DNA from: Planctomycetota bacterium
GTDB taxonomy: Bacteria > Planctomycetota > B15-G4 > JADJEK01
DNA: 64,000 bases
Direction: 5' to 3'
NCBI GenBank assembly: GCA_016709145.1
Contig: JADJEK010000015.1
Location: 1 to 64,000, forward strand
Part shown: positions 63,299 to 64,000 of the stretch, piece by piece
How the letters are laid out: every line of letters starts with the position of its first letter
Position numbering within the stretch: position 1 is the first letter of the stretch
Notes under the pieces: model-generated
What the model saw: only the letters and a program-made list of their open reading frames with translations
The model's database searches: none
Told to the model about the DNA's origin: nothing
Position numbers and translations under genes: made by a program

Positions 63299-63534
63299 GA
63301 GGGATCTCCAAACAGCGAGAGCGCCCACGAAGCATCGTCGTCCTCGAAGGACGTCGCGGCCGAGTCCCCGGACTCGACGGCACCAGCACCGAAGCCGAAG
63401 CCGACCCCGATAACAAGCAGACCCCCGCTGCCCGCACCACCCTGAGTGATGCCGGAAGGGTCCACGGAGTCACCCCACAGGATCCAATCTTCGATGACCG
63501 CCGGAGGCAGGGTAGAGACGATCCAGCGATTCAT
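63295..63534 (-). CDS. ATGA-block array member
   Basis: 79 residues, MNRWIVSTLPPAVIE. GGAGSGGLLVIGVGFGFGAG, ends ALSLFGDPS. Confidence 0.75.
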   Translation of the reverse strand: MNRWIVSTLPPAVIEDWILWGDSVDPSGITQGGAGSGGLLVIGVGFGFGAGAVESGDSAATSFEDDDASWALSLFGDPS

Positions 63535-63764
63535 GGCGCACCCCACACGCAGAGCACGGCCATGCGCTCGTCCCGCACGCTCTCGGGGACGGAGTCGGAC
63601 ACACCGTCTCTGCCTATCGCGTACGGGGAACCCGCCTGGTACGTCGACAGCGAACCGATGAGAGGGCGAGTCGGAGCGGCTAGCTCACCCTCGCCGCACT
63701 GCGCCCACTCGCGAACCGCGTCGACGATCAGATTCGGTCTGCTCTCCGCGATCACGAGCTTCAT
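63531..63764 (-). CDS. ATGA-block array member
   Basis: 77 residues, MKLVIAESRPNLIVD. Less Gly-rich, Ser/Pro-rich, ends VLCVWGAP. Confidence 0.7.
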   Translation of the reverse strand: MKLVIAESRPNLIVDAVREWAQCGEGELAAPTRPLIGSLSTYQAGSPYAIGRDGVSDSVPESVRDERMAVLCVWGAP

Positions 63765-64000
63765 GGCGCACCCCAAAGGGACAGCACGCAGCACACCAGC
63801 GCGGCGTCTTTCTCCTCGTCCCCACGGAAGCCCCGGTAGATGACACCGTCACCCTCCCCATCGAGCCCGGCCTCTACGAGCATGTCCTCGCGAGCCCACG
63901 ACCGAGGTACCAGCCACGCGAGACCCGTGCCGATCTGGGTAAAGTTCCATTCCCCTACGCCGGTGACACCGTCATCCATCCAGTACAGGTTGGCACAGGG
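63761..64000 (-). CDS. Array member, 5' end beyond window
   Basis: The frame is open to the window edge (…NLYWMDDGVTGVGEWNF). 72 or more residues, acidic C-terminus (EEKDAAL), ends VLSLWGAP. First visible gene of the block. Confidence 0.65.
   Translation of the reverse strand, partial: PCANLYWMDDGVTGVGEWNFTQIGTGLAWLVPRSWAREDMLVEAGLDGEGDGVIYRGFRGDEEKDAALVCCVLSLWGAP

Noticed and set aside
1..64000. tRNA, rRNA and integrase or attachment sites
   Set aside because: None recognised by eye on either strand; a dedicated scan was not possible.

Overview
The window reads as part of a large GC-rich tailed dsDNA phage (Caudoviricetes-like) genome. Genes are packed head to tail with 1-16 nt overlaps. 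About 130 lie on the minus strand and only seven on the plus strand (9.2-13.8 kb). No host housekeeping operon is visible. Tail-associated repeat proteins, a beta-helix protein, DNA methyltransferases, a Lar-like protein and multi-effector 'polyvalent' proteins are all phage hallmarks. Terminase, portal, major capsid and polymerase genes are not in the window. The host cannot be named from the sequence. I noticed no tRNA, rRNA or CRISPR, but I did not search for them exhaustively.

Layout. 0-5.4 kb: the 3'-truncated end of a large protein with an ART-like start, then small virion-like genes. 5.5-9.1 kb: a 687-aa zinc-ribbon protein and small unknowns. 9.2-13.8 kb (plus strand): small genes, then an adenine/cytosine-N methyltransferase interrupted by an antisense homing-type endonuclease gene, a peptide deformylase and a sigma-70-family factor, the last two start/stop coupled. 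13.9-17.9 kb: a zinc/OB-like protein and small genes including a HExxH protein. 18-27.2 kb: a single 3078-aa polyvalent protein with repeated ADP-ribosyltransferase-like modules, two zincin modules and a GNAT module. 27.2-34.3 kb: tail-associated genes, small membrane proteins (lysis candidates), a DEDD exonuclease and a second methyltransferase. 34.3-44.3 kb: a long chain of small, start/stop-coupled genes rich in zinc knuckles and low-complexity repeats. 44.4-57.2 kb: a signal-peptide beta-helix protein and unknown genes interspersed with short blocks of a Gly/Asp-rich small-gene family. 57.3-64 kb: almost nothing but that family.

The most unusual system is this family of about 45 tiny Gly/Asp-rich genes (46.9-64 kb). 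In most of them the stop of one gene and the start of the next share a 13-nt sequence (ATGCCTGCTCTGA), which encodes the conserved MPAL start in one frame and the conserved LCLL end in another, with the ribosome binding site inside the upstream gene. A second block uses ATGA overlaps. One member carries a tetranucleotide tract whose copy number puts it out of frame, as in phase-variable genes.

Regulation looks phage-specific. Ten minus-strand promoters share TTTTGTAGTAG, then 18 bp, then CTATCCTT. Seven are followed by a 5'-UTR hairpin with a constant GATGGG loop and compensatory stem changes. A related set (GGATTTCC, fixed spacing, GCGTCTACA) precedes other operons. The plus-strand sigma factor is the obvious candidate to read one of these sets, but that is inference.
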